From the NCBI GenBank assembly GCA_037576195.1, contig CM075101.1:16926001-16990000 (forward strand): a stretch of DNA of 64,000 bases, given 5' to 3'. This DNA is from Phytoseiulus persimilis (taxonomy: Eukaryota; Arthropoda; Arachnida; Mesostigmata; Phytoseiidae). Positions 46,606 through 58,712 of this stretch are shown one piece after another. Under the pieces are notes generated by a model. It was not told the origin of the DNA, ran no database searches, and was given only the letters and a program-made list of their open reading frames with translations. Numbering within the stretch: position 1 is the stretch's first letter; every line of letters starts with the position of its first letter. The position numbers and the translations under genes are program-made.

Positions 46606-48965
46606 AACCTCCAGTATAATTTCCTCATCGGCCACCCGTCTGTTAATGTTCATCTCTGGCGACAAATAGGATACTGCATCTTTTGAAGGAAAGTCGAGGT
46701 GACTCAGCAGAACATGGAACTGGCGACCGAGGCTTGAATGCTCAAGTCTGTCGCCTGTAGAAACCCGACTTCGGTGAAAACATTGTTAGCTGAATGTTTC
46801 GTTCCTTCCTCTTCAGATATTGGATGTAATTCAATACCGTGATGTTAATGGTTACCATAAGGGACTCGTCGAAGTTGAACACTTTGAAGCTCTCACTCTT
46901 GAAGTTAGAATCTCGCGCTCCAAGCGCATCTTGCCCCCTGGCCGAATCTCGGAATGAACTGGGCGGATTCCGGCGTTCAAAGAGTTTTTGTTGATGCAAC
47001 GCCGTTGGCTTTCGTCGTATAGGAAATATAGGACGCTCGCGCGACTCAGCCCACGAGCGAGAGCTCATCGAGCGTCTAGAGAAAATACGCATCAGTTCTC
47101 GAAACTCTGGTTGCGGATCGAACGCCAAGAGGAGAACATGCAGAGAAATCCCTGGTAGAGTTACTTGGTTCGTCGAGCTTTGTTACATCACAATATTAGC
47201 CAGAACGATAGGCCATAGTGGATTGTTGAATTTTTTCGCAGCCGAGGATCTTGACCCCCTCCGCGGTTGAAAAGCTCTCTTTATAGATGCATCCTCGTTT
47301 CAATATTGAGGTATGAATAACATCGTTTCGCAGTTGGAGACGTAGAATTCCTGTCGAACATCCAGTCGGAGTTCATCTGCCAGTAGTCTCGTTAAGCCCT
47401 GCCTGAGTGGACTGTTTGTCGATGTCCGACTTCCTCCAAGGTTGAAACTAGAGAAAAACTGTCGTTGTACTGATTGATGAATAATAAAAGAAAGATCCGT
47501 AGGTGATCAATCGCTCCGCTTTTCAGTGGGGACGAGCTGTTTGAAAGACACGCTGCCTGTTGGTGGGGAAGGGGCTCAAAGAAACTGCACGATGGGATCA
47601 ATTCCAAACGCCCCATGTGCAAGTTTGTGAATCACCAGCTTGTTGCGACCGAGTCCCCGGCGAAAGCGAGTCGGCGACCCACCTGCCCTGAGCGGGAAAA
47701 GTCAACGACTTTAGGAGGAAGAGCAAGTTCTTTCAACGTTGCGAAGAGGAATATGCGAGGGCGAAGGACCTCGTCAGAGCCGGATCGATTTCAATTGAAG
47801 TCGTCGTTTATAGGGAAACACTAGAATCTCGAGAAGTGGCCGCCGCTGTCAGTCAGAATCCCACTCTTTTTTTAACCCGATCTGGTCCAAACGGGGGATT
47901 CGTGGATCATGAGATTCGACTGAACGTGCAAATCAGTTGAACAGAGAACGGGAGATTATAGTCTTGAGCATCTTCAAAATTAACTGAAGTCCCCTGTGAC
48001 TGAGACTGCGATTGTTGCCCGCAGCGAGCCATAAATTCCCAATTCGTTGTTTTCATCCTTTTCTGTCGCTATTTTCGTCATCATGTTCTTGGACAGGGAA
48101 CGATGTGGAGGAGAACTTCTGCCCAGCTCACACCCTCTGCGTATAAGGGATGAGACTGACAATCGAGTCGGTAAGGGTCATCGGCGGTTTAGTGAGGTGC
48201 GCCGTAGAAGTACTCCACATATTCCTGATGCGATCCACGTTGTTGAAATTAATCTCCAAGATGAGCGAATCGTCCTACTGAAGGAGGGTCCTGTTCAGGC
48301 TACTGTTAAACACTTCAGCGGACATGCTCGCTCGGATGTGAAAAATTTCGGGAGCTTCTGCAAAGCTTTCTGTGCCGTTGATAGTTAAGAACATGTGCAT
48401 GAGCTTCTCTGCAGCATATATTCAATGGCAATGGTATCGGACAAAGAGCCGAACATCCTGAAACCACGGGATACCACAGAAATCTCCCCGTGATCTGTCA
48501 CGCACTAGTATAGAGCGGGGAACCCCCGTCAGTGACGCCGCGCCTCCCGAGACTTGACGAGAATTTCTGTTTCAGGAGATATCTATTAGAGACCGAAGAT
48601 TGTTCTTTATTATCGCGTCTCACGCTCATCGCGGAATGGGTATCATTCCAGTTAGCGGAGGCAGGTAGCGTACAAACGGATGAACAAACGGTCGAATGAG
48701 CTCCGTGGTCAATAAAACAAACAAAACTCAGTGAACAAGGACTGCTGTTGAAACCGAGCAAAAATAGATGAGACGGGTCACTCACTTGTGAAGTTGCAAG
48801 CCTTTCATTGGCGCTTATTTCGGTGTTTCTTCTTACTGTAGTCACCGAAGCCGAACTGGTGTGCCGCAGCCGTAAGCTCGCCGAGGAGGTGCCGAAAGAT
48901 GCCTTTTGTGGCTCTTACCGTACTCCGAAGATGATTCCGTCTCGATCTTTCGTGGCAGCTGAAGA
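46606..48965. other. Unassigned stretch
   Basis: No gene family recognised. Frames at 46742-47128 (-) and 48047-48388 (+) have no motifs. An AATAAA at 47483-47488 is too far from the zinc-finger ORF to assign. The frame at 48808-49092 (+) opens with a signal-peptide-like run (ISVFLLTVVTEAELVC) but then runs into a stray 45-bp repeat unit, so it is not called. Confidence 0.35.
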
Positions 48966-49022
48966 GTATGGTCGGATCGATCCCGGAATCACGACGGAAT
49001 CATCACCGAAGTATGGTCAGAA
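48966..49022 (+). repeat. Solitary diverged 45-bp repeat unit
   Basis: TATGGTCGGATCGATCCCGG, then AATCAC, and again AGTATGGTCAGAA after one period. This matches the unit of the 7.6-10.5 kb arrays (ATGGTCAGATTGGTCCCGGA ATCAC) in the same orientation. It is 36 kb from the nearest array. Confidence 0.6.
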
Positions 49023-49138
49023 CGAAGGAAGGCGTCGATGGGCCTCATTCGACACCGCTTGTCACGAATCGACACCCTCGGCACCCTGGTAATTCGCGAT
49101 CCACAGTTTGACGACCTCTGTTCTAGAAAACGGAAGAA

Positions 49139-49927
49139 GGATCGGATGTTGATCGATCCTTCATATGCACAATACGATTCATTTCAAGGGCGAGTGGTTT
49201 TGCCTTCGCAGATCACTTCGGTCCTCGTTTTATGTTGACAATATTGCTTTGGTCATTCTCAGGGCTCACGCGTCTGGCCTGAGCGTGAGTTCTGTGCGGT
49301 GGGCGAAAACCAGATCATTGTTTCCTTCCCTCATAATGACATGAGTCGTCGTTCCAGGTAGCCATTGGTGGGGGCACAACGTGTCAAGGGATCGGTCGTT
49401 TTTCCGATTTCAGGAGATTCGAGGGCCCGTCCCGGAAACGGTGGAGCTCTGGCAAAGATGAGAGAAGCATCGCCGATCCGGCTAACGGAATTCAATATGA
49501 ATGCGCTTGAGTGAGGAGAATTCCAAAACCAGTACATGTGAAGTAATCTGGAAGGCCTGGAAGGGAAGGAGAGCGAGGTAGCATTCAGCATGCCAGATCT
49601 GGCTAGAGCCAGAAGACGAATCCCACGAGAATATTTGTGTATTTTCTTCAGCAGACCGCTTCCTTCCTTGAAAAGCGACATATGTGTTAAGTGTAGACTC
49701 GGACTGCATGGATTTTTTCAACGTCGAGTCCATTTCCTTCCGCACGCACTCCCTGAGCTGTTTGCCTGATGGATCTTTCTCTCTCCAGCACGTTACTGTC
49801 TGAATTGGACCGTGTTCTCAAGACCTTCAATCTTTCCACAGTTTTGACCTCGATTGCTGTGTAGACTGGTTTCGGCCATATATGTTGGTCGATATTTCGA
49901 CTCCGTTCGAGATACATTATTTTGCTT
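49139..49927 (-). mobile_element. Older non-LTR retrotransposon fragment (copy 2)
   Basis: A minus-strand relic of the same element as 49928-51560. The frames MYLERSRNID..WPKPV.TA, LRKEM.STLKKSMQSESTL and LLALARSGMLN correspond piece by piece to MYFERIRSMDPTRWPKLVLTA, WKQNMESKSTL and LLALTRAGMLN of the better copy. They are split by several frameshifts. Its 3' untranslated part (about 49139-49240) also matches that of copy 1 (CCTTCATATGCAC, TTTCA.GGG.GA.TG.TTTTGC.TTC.CAGATCA). The zinc-knuckle region is damaged. Homology ends at TACATTATTTTGCT (49914-49927), exactly where the tail of copy 1 begins. Confidence 0.7.
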
Positions 49928-51560
49928 TGATTGATTGATTGATTTTATTTCGATCTTCCATATGCACATATGGTCCCTTTCGTTTCAGGGGTGAAGTGTT
50001 TTGCATTCACAGATCATTTTTCTCGGTTCTCCCAGCATCGTAAGATTTCCTTCGTCCTTCTAATGTCCTTCGGTGTTGAGTCGGGGTAAAGTCCAATTCG
50101 GAGCGGGAATTCTCGTGGGGGATACCTTCCTCCTTCGCATTCCATCACGACGTGTGTGTCGGTTTCGGGTCTTCCGCATATGTTGCAGTTCAAGTCGATA
50201 GAAGGATCGCGGTTATGTCGTTGGGTTCTGGTGTTGAGCATTCCTGCTCTTGTTAACGCCAGAAGCCGACTGCACCGCGAGTTATCGTACATATCCAGTT
50301 GGAGACCTCTTGTCTCTTTGAATTGTCGATAAATGCACAGTGTGGACTTGGATTCCATGTTCTGTTTCCATGTATTGTCCAGTTTATTCTGCACCCTCAT
50401 TTTGAGTTCTTTGCGGAATAGAGTCCACATTGCTGTGCCCGATGTATTTCTGGTCAGCCCGAGGTTTTCCAGGTCGAATTGCAATCTCGATTTCTTGAGT
50501 CTCTCTGTTGCTGTGACCGTGGTGTTTGTTATCTCGGTCGCCGTGAGGACAAGCTTGGGCCATCTCGTTGGGTCCATAGATCTTATCCTTTCGAAGTACA
50601 TCGTTTTGCTCGTGGTTTCCTGGGCGTCGAAGGAGCTCCAGCCTAGTTCTCCCTCGATGAACTCCTTTGATATGGTGGAGTGGGGTATCCCGAGAGCCCA
50701 TCTCCCCGCATCTCTTTGCCTGACTTCGATGAGGTTTCTCAGTCTTTTGGGCATTGTAATTGCCGCGTTACAATATGTGAGTTGCGGGACAGCGGTGGCT
50801 TTCCAGAGAATTTTGGATACTTCGAAACGGTTGAAGCTCCAGAGTGTTCTCGCGTTGAGTCTTCGGATCGCCTTATTTGCCGTTTCGGTCAACTTTACCC
50901 AATGTTGGGCCAAGTAGTCTTTTGTTTCCCTGGCCTCAGAAGAGCTCCACCTAAACTCATCTATTCCCGTCTGGTTGTTTCCCATGGGGAAGAGATCGTC
51001 GGCAGACAACAATATGGCGTATTCATTGGCTTGAGAAGTCGTGATCCGCGAAGTGCTATGTTCCTTTTCTCGCAGATTCCAGAAATACCCCTTCATCGGA
51101 AACTTGAATCCCAGCCCTGTATTCATGGGGTGTCTTCCCAGGTTTCCGAAGTATGAAGAGAAGTGCCTGGGAGAGTGCGGGCCACCCTGGCTAACGTCAG
51201 CGGTTGATTTCTCGTTGTAGTGTGCCGAGCGTTCCTCTCTGCCGGTATTCGAAGTTCCGCTACGTTCAATTGTCAGGACGGGAACTTCTGAAACGAAAGC
51301 CCATGACAGAATTGAAGTTTCTGAAGACTCCGTGGCGAACCGGCGACCAAGTTGCAGGCTACGGGTTATGAGGCCACTAGAGGACGAAGTTGATCGTTTT
51401 TGAAATGGACAAAGCTCCGGTTCATTCTCCAAACTCGACTGACGGACAAGTAAATGTGATTTCCGAGAAACGGTGGCTATTTTTCAAGGGCTTCCAGTGG
51501 TCGATGCCGTCAGCAAATGCAAATTTTTCACTCTATCGGCATCTCAAAGCTAAGGATCTT
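49928..51560 (-). mobile_element. Non-LTR retrotransposon, 5'-truncated (copy 1)
   Basis: Carries the C-terminal end of a reverse-transcriptase ORF, a 3' untranslated region with AATAAA on the minus strand, and a terminal (ATCA)n tail at about 49928-49943. The short microsatellite tail in place of poly(A) resembles RTE/CR1-type LINEs. The 5' side fades at about 51560, as is typical of 5' truncation. Confidence 0.75.
50014..51485 (-). pseudogene. Reverse transcriptase C-terminal region of non-LTR element
   Basis: An open frame of about 470-490 codons, ending at 50014. It covers the RT thumb and downstream region: HWVKLTETANKAIRRLNARTL, then KILWKATAVPQLTYCNAAIT. It ends with a Cys-His knuckle, CNICGRPETDTHVVMEC (C-X2-C-X8-H-X4-C), the usual C-terminal motif of LINE proteins. 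The first part of the frame (before about 51050) does not read like RT. A neighbouring frame shows FAFADGIDHWKPLKN near 51480-51525, which may be the degraded catalytic FADD box, so a frameshift separates palm from thumb. The protein cannot be functional as it stands. Confidence 0.75.
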
Positions 51561-53430
51561 CTCATTCGCCCATAAGAATATGTTACATCGAGTTGGGTGC
51601 GAAGGTTTGTGCAAGTTCGAAGAAGTCTTCAATTAGGTACAACCGAGCCAAGAAGATGCGCAACGGAGAATGGCCCGAAACGATCAATAGCAAACTACTC
51701 GTACCTTGAGAATCAGGCACGTACTCGTCATTGAATGTAATAAGGCAAGCTCAACTTCCACCGCTGTTTATCCCGCCATTTTTTAAGATCGGCAAGATTC
51801 CGTAATCTTCACGACGTTCGACGCCGATCTTGCTCTGTTTGAGTTGCTCCGATGTCGTCACAACGCTTACCATGAATTGTATTCCATTTGTTCCAGGCAA
51901 TCGTGAGCTGGTGTGCGTTGTCTCAACGTCGCTGGAGCTGCTTCACGCACGTGTTGACGCATGCACTTTACACGCCCACTGCAGCGACAATTTCACAGCC
52001 GATATCTCACCAAAACACACCAGCATATTTTGATGAATCATTGATTGCATCTGGAAATGCTGTGCACAACTACCCGAGAATATGAGATGTGATATTCCCG
52101 ACAACACCAAGTGGGTTGAGGATGATCCCTGAAACTGTTACTCTCCGGACTCTCCGTCACCAACCTTCGCGCCACGCGCACTCCGTCAGGACGAGTTTGG
52201 CGGAAAAACCAAGACTGCCCCTATCGCGACGAAAGCGACCGATATTATTAGAACTTCTCCAGTAAGATGTTCGGAAATCGACGATCGAGAAGGCGGAGCT
52301 TGCAGTGTTTAGTAGGATAGTCTCGAACGCTATTCTCTCCAAGAAGTCGATAAGAGCATTGAAAATTTCAGGAAGGAGGGAGAAGTTTGAGCTTTTATAT
52401 TCAGATCCGACCTCGGATGATCCACGCCGATTCTTTCGTAGATCGTAGAGTTCACATCCGCCTACTCCTGTGTTCAAGATCGCCGTCAGCTATCTAGTTA
52501 AGGACAACTGGTCCTGATTTGAGACGAGAACTGATAGAATGCTGACGCGGAGATAGATTCTCACAAGTGAAAAGCTTGAGTTTTTGCTCCTCCCTCGGAA
52601 TGAGTTGAGATTCCCCGGAAGCCCTTGTCTGCTCCGGCATCTGTTGCGCCGTTTGGGAAGACTGTACTCCTTTGTATGTTTGCACTCAGTATCCGCTGTC
52701 GAACCCTTGTATTCCGTTTCTTTCATCAGTGCTTCGATGGCGACGAGTCATTTGAGGCATTGGTCGGCATGCGCGGATTTTTAAACATTTAGAACATTTA
52801 AAAATTCTGAGCTGCTATGATACGCAGGACTGAATGAATGTACATGAGTCAACCAAGTGGTGGCAGCCAAGACTTGAGGAGGACTATTTCCTTCGATCAA
52901 TGATGGTCTGACTCCACAGCAACTCACCATGCTCGCACGAGAAGCAGTTCTCCACCGACCCGACAGTGAGATTATCTGCCCGTCTGGCTCCCTTCCACGT
53001 AAGAATCTCGGACATTCCGACCAAACCTACGGAACATTGGCTGTTCCTGCTGCGACCCGAGCGGATCAGCCACGACTCGCGGGACTCTGGGAAATGAAGA
53101 TTCCGCCGGGTTACCTCACCGTGTGATAATTATCTCGCCCTTCGCACACAAATACGCTAGCCTTATGATATATTATTGGAGAAAGTCGAAAGTTTGAGTG
53201 CCATCGGGGGACTGTTCTCCGAGATCGAGTTAGTAGACCTGAATTCCCGTTTCCGGACAACACGGATGATGCCGAAAACATCCCGCAATATTCAATGAGT
53301 CGGTACGGCAGACTCCAGGATTTCTTCTGTACTATACTTTTTTCAAGCTGACACGGAAAATCAGGTTCATTTGTGGGACGATCCGGGTCACGATGTGGGC
53401 CAGAGGAAAGAGCCTCGTCACCGGCCAAAC
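51561..53430. other. Unassigned stretch
   Basis: No gene, repeat or RNA recognised. It lies between the truncated retroelement and the helicase-like fragment. Confidence 0.35.
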
Positions 53431-53620
53431 TGTTAGGCACCGAGCTTGGAAGGATCGCGTCGTATTTCTACTACACGCACGAAACGATGAACACCTGTAA
53501 TCACTTCTTGAAGCCCACACTGAGTGAAATCGAACTCTTCCGAATGTTCTCATTGTCCGGCGAGCTCCGCGATGAAGAGGAACTCGAAGCAGCGGTAGCA
53601 ATCGTGAAGAAAATCATTCA
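53431..53620 (+). pseudogene. Brr2/SNRNP200-like helicase fragment (Sec63-domain entry)
   Basis: Reads [20 protein letters not shown], then [20 protein letters not shown], then [10 protein letters not shown]. In Brr2-type spliceosomal DExH helicases, [12 protein letters not shown]..(D/E)T starts the winged-helix to Sec63 transition, and [13 protein letters not shown] is its hallmark. A TTAG acceptor precedes it at about 53431, but no donor follows where expected. No other helicase exon (DECH, SAT) was found within several kb on either side. After AAV the frame (to 53774) no longer resembles the family. It is best read as an isolated exon relic or retrocopy fragment, although a gene with very distant exons is not excluded. 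Confidence 0.6.
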
Positions 53621-56600
53621 ACGCTCAGGCTTAGTGACCCAGGACTGGAGAAAAGGGCTACTAGCATTCAACGACACCCCGCTAAGGGAGCTCGGGGGAA
53701 CATCTGCGGGACAACCGTTTCTGTTCCGAAGAATGCGAACGGGTCCCCCAACTCCCAGAAACCTCTGTTTATGAGTCTTACTGCATTCGAATGGATCTTG
53801 TGAGTCCCAGCTCAAATGAGCCCCGAACGATTCGATCATTCACCCTCTCGCATTCCTTCAATAAGAATCCACAGGCAACTGCCCATAGTTCAGAACAGCA
53901 GTTTACTTTCCGAAGAAATATCCATATTTCACCTGAAAAGGTCGATTTCCTGCTCGCGAGCCGTTGGAGTCGATACCGCAAGGCTTTGAAGACTCAAGAA
54001 TTCCATATCATTCGTATCCCGCCTGGAGAGGTCGACGTTTTTCGCTCTTAGAAGCCCTGCGAAACAGGATCATTCTTCCGAGTCCGGGTTCCACCGCGGA
54101 GAGCACGTTGAGGCTCATGCGATCTTTAACAATCCTGCGTGATATTTCAGAATCGCAGAGCCATGCTCTGTGCAGAGTTGCCTGTCGAACAAACCCATAG
54201 TCTGATTTGCAATGTCGGCTCCTGAGTTCTGTCTGAATTCTCTGTTATGAGTCGCTTCCGACTCCAGGGATTTCGTAGTATCGGAAAATGACTGTACTGC
54301 TCCCATACTATTACATGCACTCGCAACACAGTAAGCACTTTCATCGGGCTTGCCTATCCACTGCCCGCTGCCTTCAATCAGTTTAACTATTTCTCAGGAT
54401 TGCACACAAGCCAATTCCACCGATACAGAAAAGCCCCGGAACGAGTTGCACCCGAGCGACGCCCATGGTAACTGTCTCGATTCAATTGTTCGATCGGTGA
54501 TTCGGTTTCGCCTCCCAACGGTCTGCGGGTGTCGAGGCTAACGTTGATGTCTGCACTGACTTTCGCCGCCGCGGCGCGCCGTAACAGCAAAGTGAAAGTG
54601 CCCAGCCGGACGAAACGACGCGCTGCAGTTTTGGGACCGACCGCTCTGAAGAAAGTATTTTCTCGCCGACGGACCACCCAACAGCGTCGAGCACCGGAAT
54701 ACCTAACTTTGTAGTTTGGACTACCACGCTTCGATGCCTGTTTGCTCGCCTGGTTCGGCCTAAGCGATCGCCTGGACGCCGGCTCGATTATCCGCCCGTT
54801 CACATGGCTTAGGAGCCCCACAACATACACAATTCGTTGTGTTACGCTTTTGCGTCTGCGGCCGGCGCTGCATATGGCAATCAAGCGTCAGGACAGACAG
54901 AGTCAGTCAGTCAAAGCGAGCACCAGGGGCGAACGAGACAGCGGACGGGCTGCGGGTGCGAACTACATCACCGCGCCTCCGCGGGGCGTCAGAGCAGCGA
55001 GCAGTGATGGTAACCGCTTCTATGATGGGTGACTTTTGACAGCTTCGGATGACGCGTCATGACGCAACGACGCTACGCTGAATTTTCTCAGCCATTATTA
55101 AGCACTTCTTAATTTAGCACCTTATCAGACTGCTTCGCCCTAACAAAGAACGGATGGACGAGCAAAAATTTGAAGTTACAATAATTGACGGCTTCGTATT
55201 ATGCCGCGAACCGAAGAAACCCGATCCCTGACGTCCAGTATCGTAACCACCTGTTAACGTTGGAGGAACAAGAGTCCATTCCATCTCGACAAAGGACCTG
55301 CAACGCGTTGATTCTGCTCAGCCCGTACGAGGGAAGTAGGGGCTTCTCAGTCGCCCACTTCGACTGCGCTCAATAATCTTGGGAAAAAGCGGGTGGATCA
55401 GCTACTCGCTGGCGATGTCGGAAAAATCCAGTTCCCGGAAACGGGCGGAGCAGGGTGCTTTTCGCGACAATCGAGCACTGAATCAATTACTGCTCAGTAG
55501 ACTTGTCGGTGACATCCGTTTGAGCAGATATTGCGCCAGGCATGGCTCACTGATTACGATTGATGATTCCCAGTCTAGCCACAGCTTTGGCACAGGACAC
55601 CCGCGGGAAGTTCGCCCCGTAGTGCTTCCGATGCTCCCCCCAAGCGGGAAGGACTCTTCCATGTTGTGGTGCTCGGCTCCTGATATTTGAAAAACAGCTT
55701 CAATATCAGCCGAGACAACGCTCGAACGGCGTCAGCGTGATTCATTGTGTGCGCAGCGACAACTAGCCCGCGGGTTACTGGGAAGTGACAACACAACTGA
55801 GTCGTCGTCAGAACGCCATTGCTCCTTCAAATATCTCTCGGCTGAAGTCTTTACTGTCTTCGGTCGCCGAGCGACTTCTGGACGTTTCCAAGGGGAATTT
55901 CTGAGAAAGAACCAGGAATCCAACTGTGCGCTGCCAAAGTTCGTGTCTCGGTCCGGACTAGGAAGCACGAAGTTGAACTTCTTTTTTTCCGAGGTTTATT
56001 TGGCTAAAATTCGCGAAATTATCCCGCCTGATTGCGCTGGTTCAGATTTCCTGGAACTGTTCTTGAAACGGTCCCCTTTTCGAAGTTTTAACGTACCGTT
56101 TCTGACTTTGACGCCACGTCACGGGAGACAAACTCGCACGGAACCGCCGATTGCGGCTTAAAAAGTCAGTGGAGCGTTCACGAGCCTCAGATCAGAACTG
56201 TGTGGGCAGACTCTGATCGCAAGCTGGGATCGTTGGTCGATTGAAAAGGTTAAAATCCAAATACAACGAAAAGCCTGTCCGATGGTTAGTATATAGTTCC
56301 GCGGAAGAAGAACGGTTTCGTTTCCTCTCGAAAGAAGCCCGTTCTCAGCGAATACTTCAACTATTGAACCGCTAGTTGAAGGCCCGCAGTCTGCGACCAG
56401 GGAGAAATATTCCGAACGATGAGAAGACGATGAAACAAAGAGCTTGAATAAGAATAGCTTTTCAATTGACTCGACGTTGGCTGTGATGGTTCAAACTTTC
56501 ACGAATAGGTTGATACGCCTGGTAACATGCAGTTTGTTTTGCTGGAGGGAACATTGTTCCAATGGATGAGCTAACCGTGATTTGCATGTCGGATTCTCGT

Positions 56601-57499
56601 CAGCAACGGCCGCCGTGAAACGGCTCGAGAAATGTTATGACGTCCCAAATCGGAAGCGACGCGAACACTGAATGCTCGGAAAATCGACATTCGGATCTAG
56701 CCATGGGATCGAGTGGAAAAATGGAATGCCCAACAGGTAGTGCCCAAAAAACGCTTCTTCTTCTCTCGGTGACTGTGGCGGCTCAGGATACCGTTCGTAG
56801 ATGATGGAATCTGTCCCAACGCCCTCTTCCAAGTGGGTTCTTGCACGTTTGGAGCCTGAGAGGATCCAGGGTGGCTAACTAGACGCAATCATTGAGGCGC
56901 ATTCGGTCTCCGCATTCTACCGAAGCTATCCTCTCCCGCAGCAGCGGGTGGCGATCCTTGGCGTCGCCAAATGACGAATGAAGCTCTGAGCCTGAGCAAC
57001 GTTGGATCCTCCTGGACAGCTCTCGAAAAATCCCAAAGTCCGGTTGAACTCTCGGGCAATGTGGCGCTGAGAAAATATTCGAATGAGCCCCGCCAACGCC
57101 CTGGTGGGCGAATGGGGGGACAGTGTATGTACGATTGCGCTGACACAACTTTCGATCGGACAAAGGGATTGATCCTTCCCAGGTGTCAATAAGATGAAAC
57201 GATGTATTGTAGATGCAAGCGGACTTTTCTCCTTCTTCTCCGCCCACCATGCCCAACCGTCGGTATCAGCCTTCGGTTCGGCGCGGCAGCCCCGAGGCGG
57301 CCAAGCGTTGCCGAAGTGGGAAGCTTCGGACAACTACCCAGTTTGGCCGTCGCGGCTCAGACCACGGCTTTGACCACAGCAGCTGGTCGATCCGCCTGAA
57401 GAAGTCACCACGACCAACACCGGCAACAGCAGCGGCGTTTTCTTGTTATGGGTCGGCTTCCGGTAGAGGCGAATTCTCCTCACTCACTCAGTCGGCCCA
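53621..57499. other. Unassigned stretch
   Basis: Almost 4 kb without a recognised gene. Some GC-rich, stop-poor frames occur on both strands (e.g. 54387-54884 (-), 55379-55690 (+), 56926-57333 (-)) with low-complexity Arg/Ser/Pro composition, typical of chance frames. Confidence 0.35.
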
Positions 57500-57505
57500 T
57501 ATAAA
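57500..57505 (+). promoter_or_regulatory. TATA box of the chitin-binding protein gene
   Basis: CATATAAACGG in a GC-rich setting, about 98 bp before the ATG at 57603. That leaves room for a start site near 57530 and a 5' UTR of about 70 bp. Confidence 0.55.
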
Positions 57506-57602
57506 CGGCGCGGCTTGCGAGCCGTCCAAGGATTTGAACCAAGACCTGAAAAGTGTTGTTCGGATCGCTCCTCAAAGTCAGCGTTGGTCGGCTCTCCTCG
57601 CA

Positions 57603-58501
57603 ATGGCTAGATCTCACGAGTTTGCCGTCCTTGCGGGTAAGACATGCCTGGATAACTGTTCATGGCTGTACAGAGCACAAATCATGCTGACCCAGTATCT
57701 CGTACAATACACTGGTCTGCCACGATATTATCGTTCCATTTGTCACAACCGGCGGGATTTCCTTCGATCAAGCACAGGGCTGCCTACGAAGCGGATCAGA
57801 GATCCCGTTACACCCGGAACATAACCATATACATTCAGTCTTCCGAAACCAAGTTGTCTTCAGCGACTCTGCCCAGGATTCTGAACCTCAACCCATTTGA
57901 TTTTTCGCAGTGTCGGTCTTGGCAGCCGTTTGGATGGTCGGACAGGGCATGCCCGCGGGTGACAAAACCAAAGATGCCCCGGGCAAAGAAGCCCTCAATG
58001 GAACGGAAGCGATAAACTCGACAGAGGCGGCGTCCAGCTCAGGCTTCTCGTGTGAGGGCAGAATCTTCGGGTAAGTAATTGGTGCTCTGTATCCAACCAA
58101 GAAGCAGCGCAGCTGAACAAGCGGAGCCGATGCCTCACGAGCCCCACTCGACGCTTCATGAATGCTTTTCCTTCGACAGGTACTACGGAGACACCAAAAA
58201 CTGCTCGCTGTTCCACTACTGCGAACCTTTCACCGATCCAGAAAAGAACCAGTTCGTGCTCCACGCGGCTTACTTGTGCCCCAACGAGACCGTCTTCAAC
58301 CAGCTCTCTCTGACCTGCGTGTATCCCGCTGAAGCTTTGGACTGTTCGCGAGCCCCTGAATATTACTACGTGAACAGTCACGTGGTGCCCGTTGACAGCT
58401 CAGCTGAACAAAGTTCTGCCGAAGCCGGCTCAGGAGAGTCTCAAGAAAAAACCAAAGACAACGAAGCATCTGAGAAGAAAGACGCCGAGAAGACTTCATA
58501 G
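57603..58501 (+). CDS. Secreted single-domain chitin-binding (CBM14/peritrophin-A) protein
   Basis: Three exons, 57603-57636, 57911-58070 and 58180-58501, give 171 residues with every split codon in phase (donors GTAAGA and GTAAGT; acceptors TTCGCAG and CGACAG). The first intron cuts a signal peptide, MARSHEFAVLA/VSVLAAVWMVGQG. A short acidic linker with N-glycosylation sites (NGT, NST) follows. Then one CBM14 domain with six Cys in family order: FSCEGRIFG/YYGDTKNC, FHYC, AYLC, LTCVYP and LDC. The second intron lies inside this domain at the Gly before YYGD. The C-terminus is a Ser/Glu/Lys-rich tail ending EKTS. Proteins of this layout are secreted to cuticle or peritrophic matrix and bind chitin. 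A TATA box and AATAAA bracket the gene. Confidence is high; tissue and exact role are unknown. Confidence 0.9.
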
Positions 58502-58706
58502 GATGGAACTTCCACCGGGAATGTGATCAACGTTTATGGCCCAACCTGTGCTGGGTGTCGTCGAATTGCTTTATGTAAAAAGTTTCAGGAATCTTGGGGT
58601 CGCACAAGCTTGACCCGAACTCCTCATCCTACGACGCGGTCTCCGATCGACGCAAGGCAGTCGCACATCTACTGTACATAGATTTCATATGAATCGAGCT
58701 AGTGAA

Positions 58707-58712
58707 AATAAA
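58707..58712 (+). terminator. Polyadenylation signal of the chitin-binding protein gene
   Basis: AATAAA about 205 bp after the TAG at 58499-58501, giving a 3' UTR of about 220-230 bp. Confidence 0.7.

Noticed and set aside
48808-49092. Secreted small protein with a signal-peptide-like start
   Set aside because: It has no ATG at the start, and half of the frame is a stray satellite unit.
50333-50917. 194-codon plus-strand frame opposite the retroelement
   Set aside because: It is the shadow of the reverse-transcriptase ORF, which has recognisable motifs on the minus strand.
57213-57824. 203-codon plus-strand frame overlapping the chitin-binding gene
   Set aside because: It crosses the TATA box, first exon and first intron of a gene with solid splice evidence, and shows low-complexity Arg/Ser/Pro composition without motifs.
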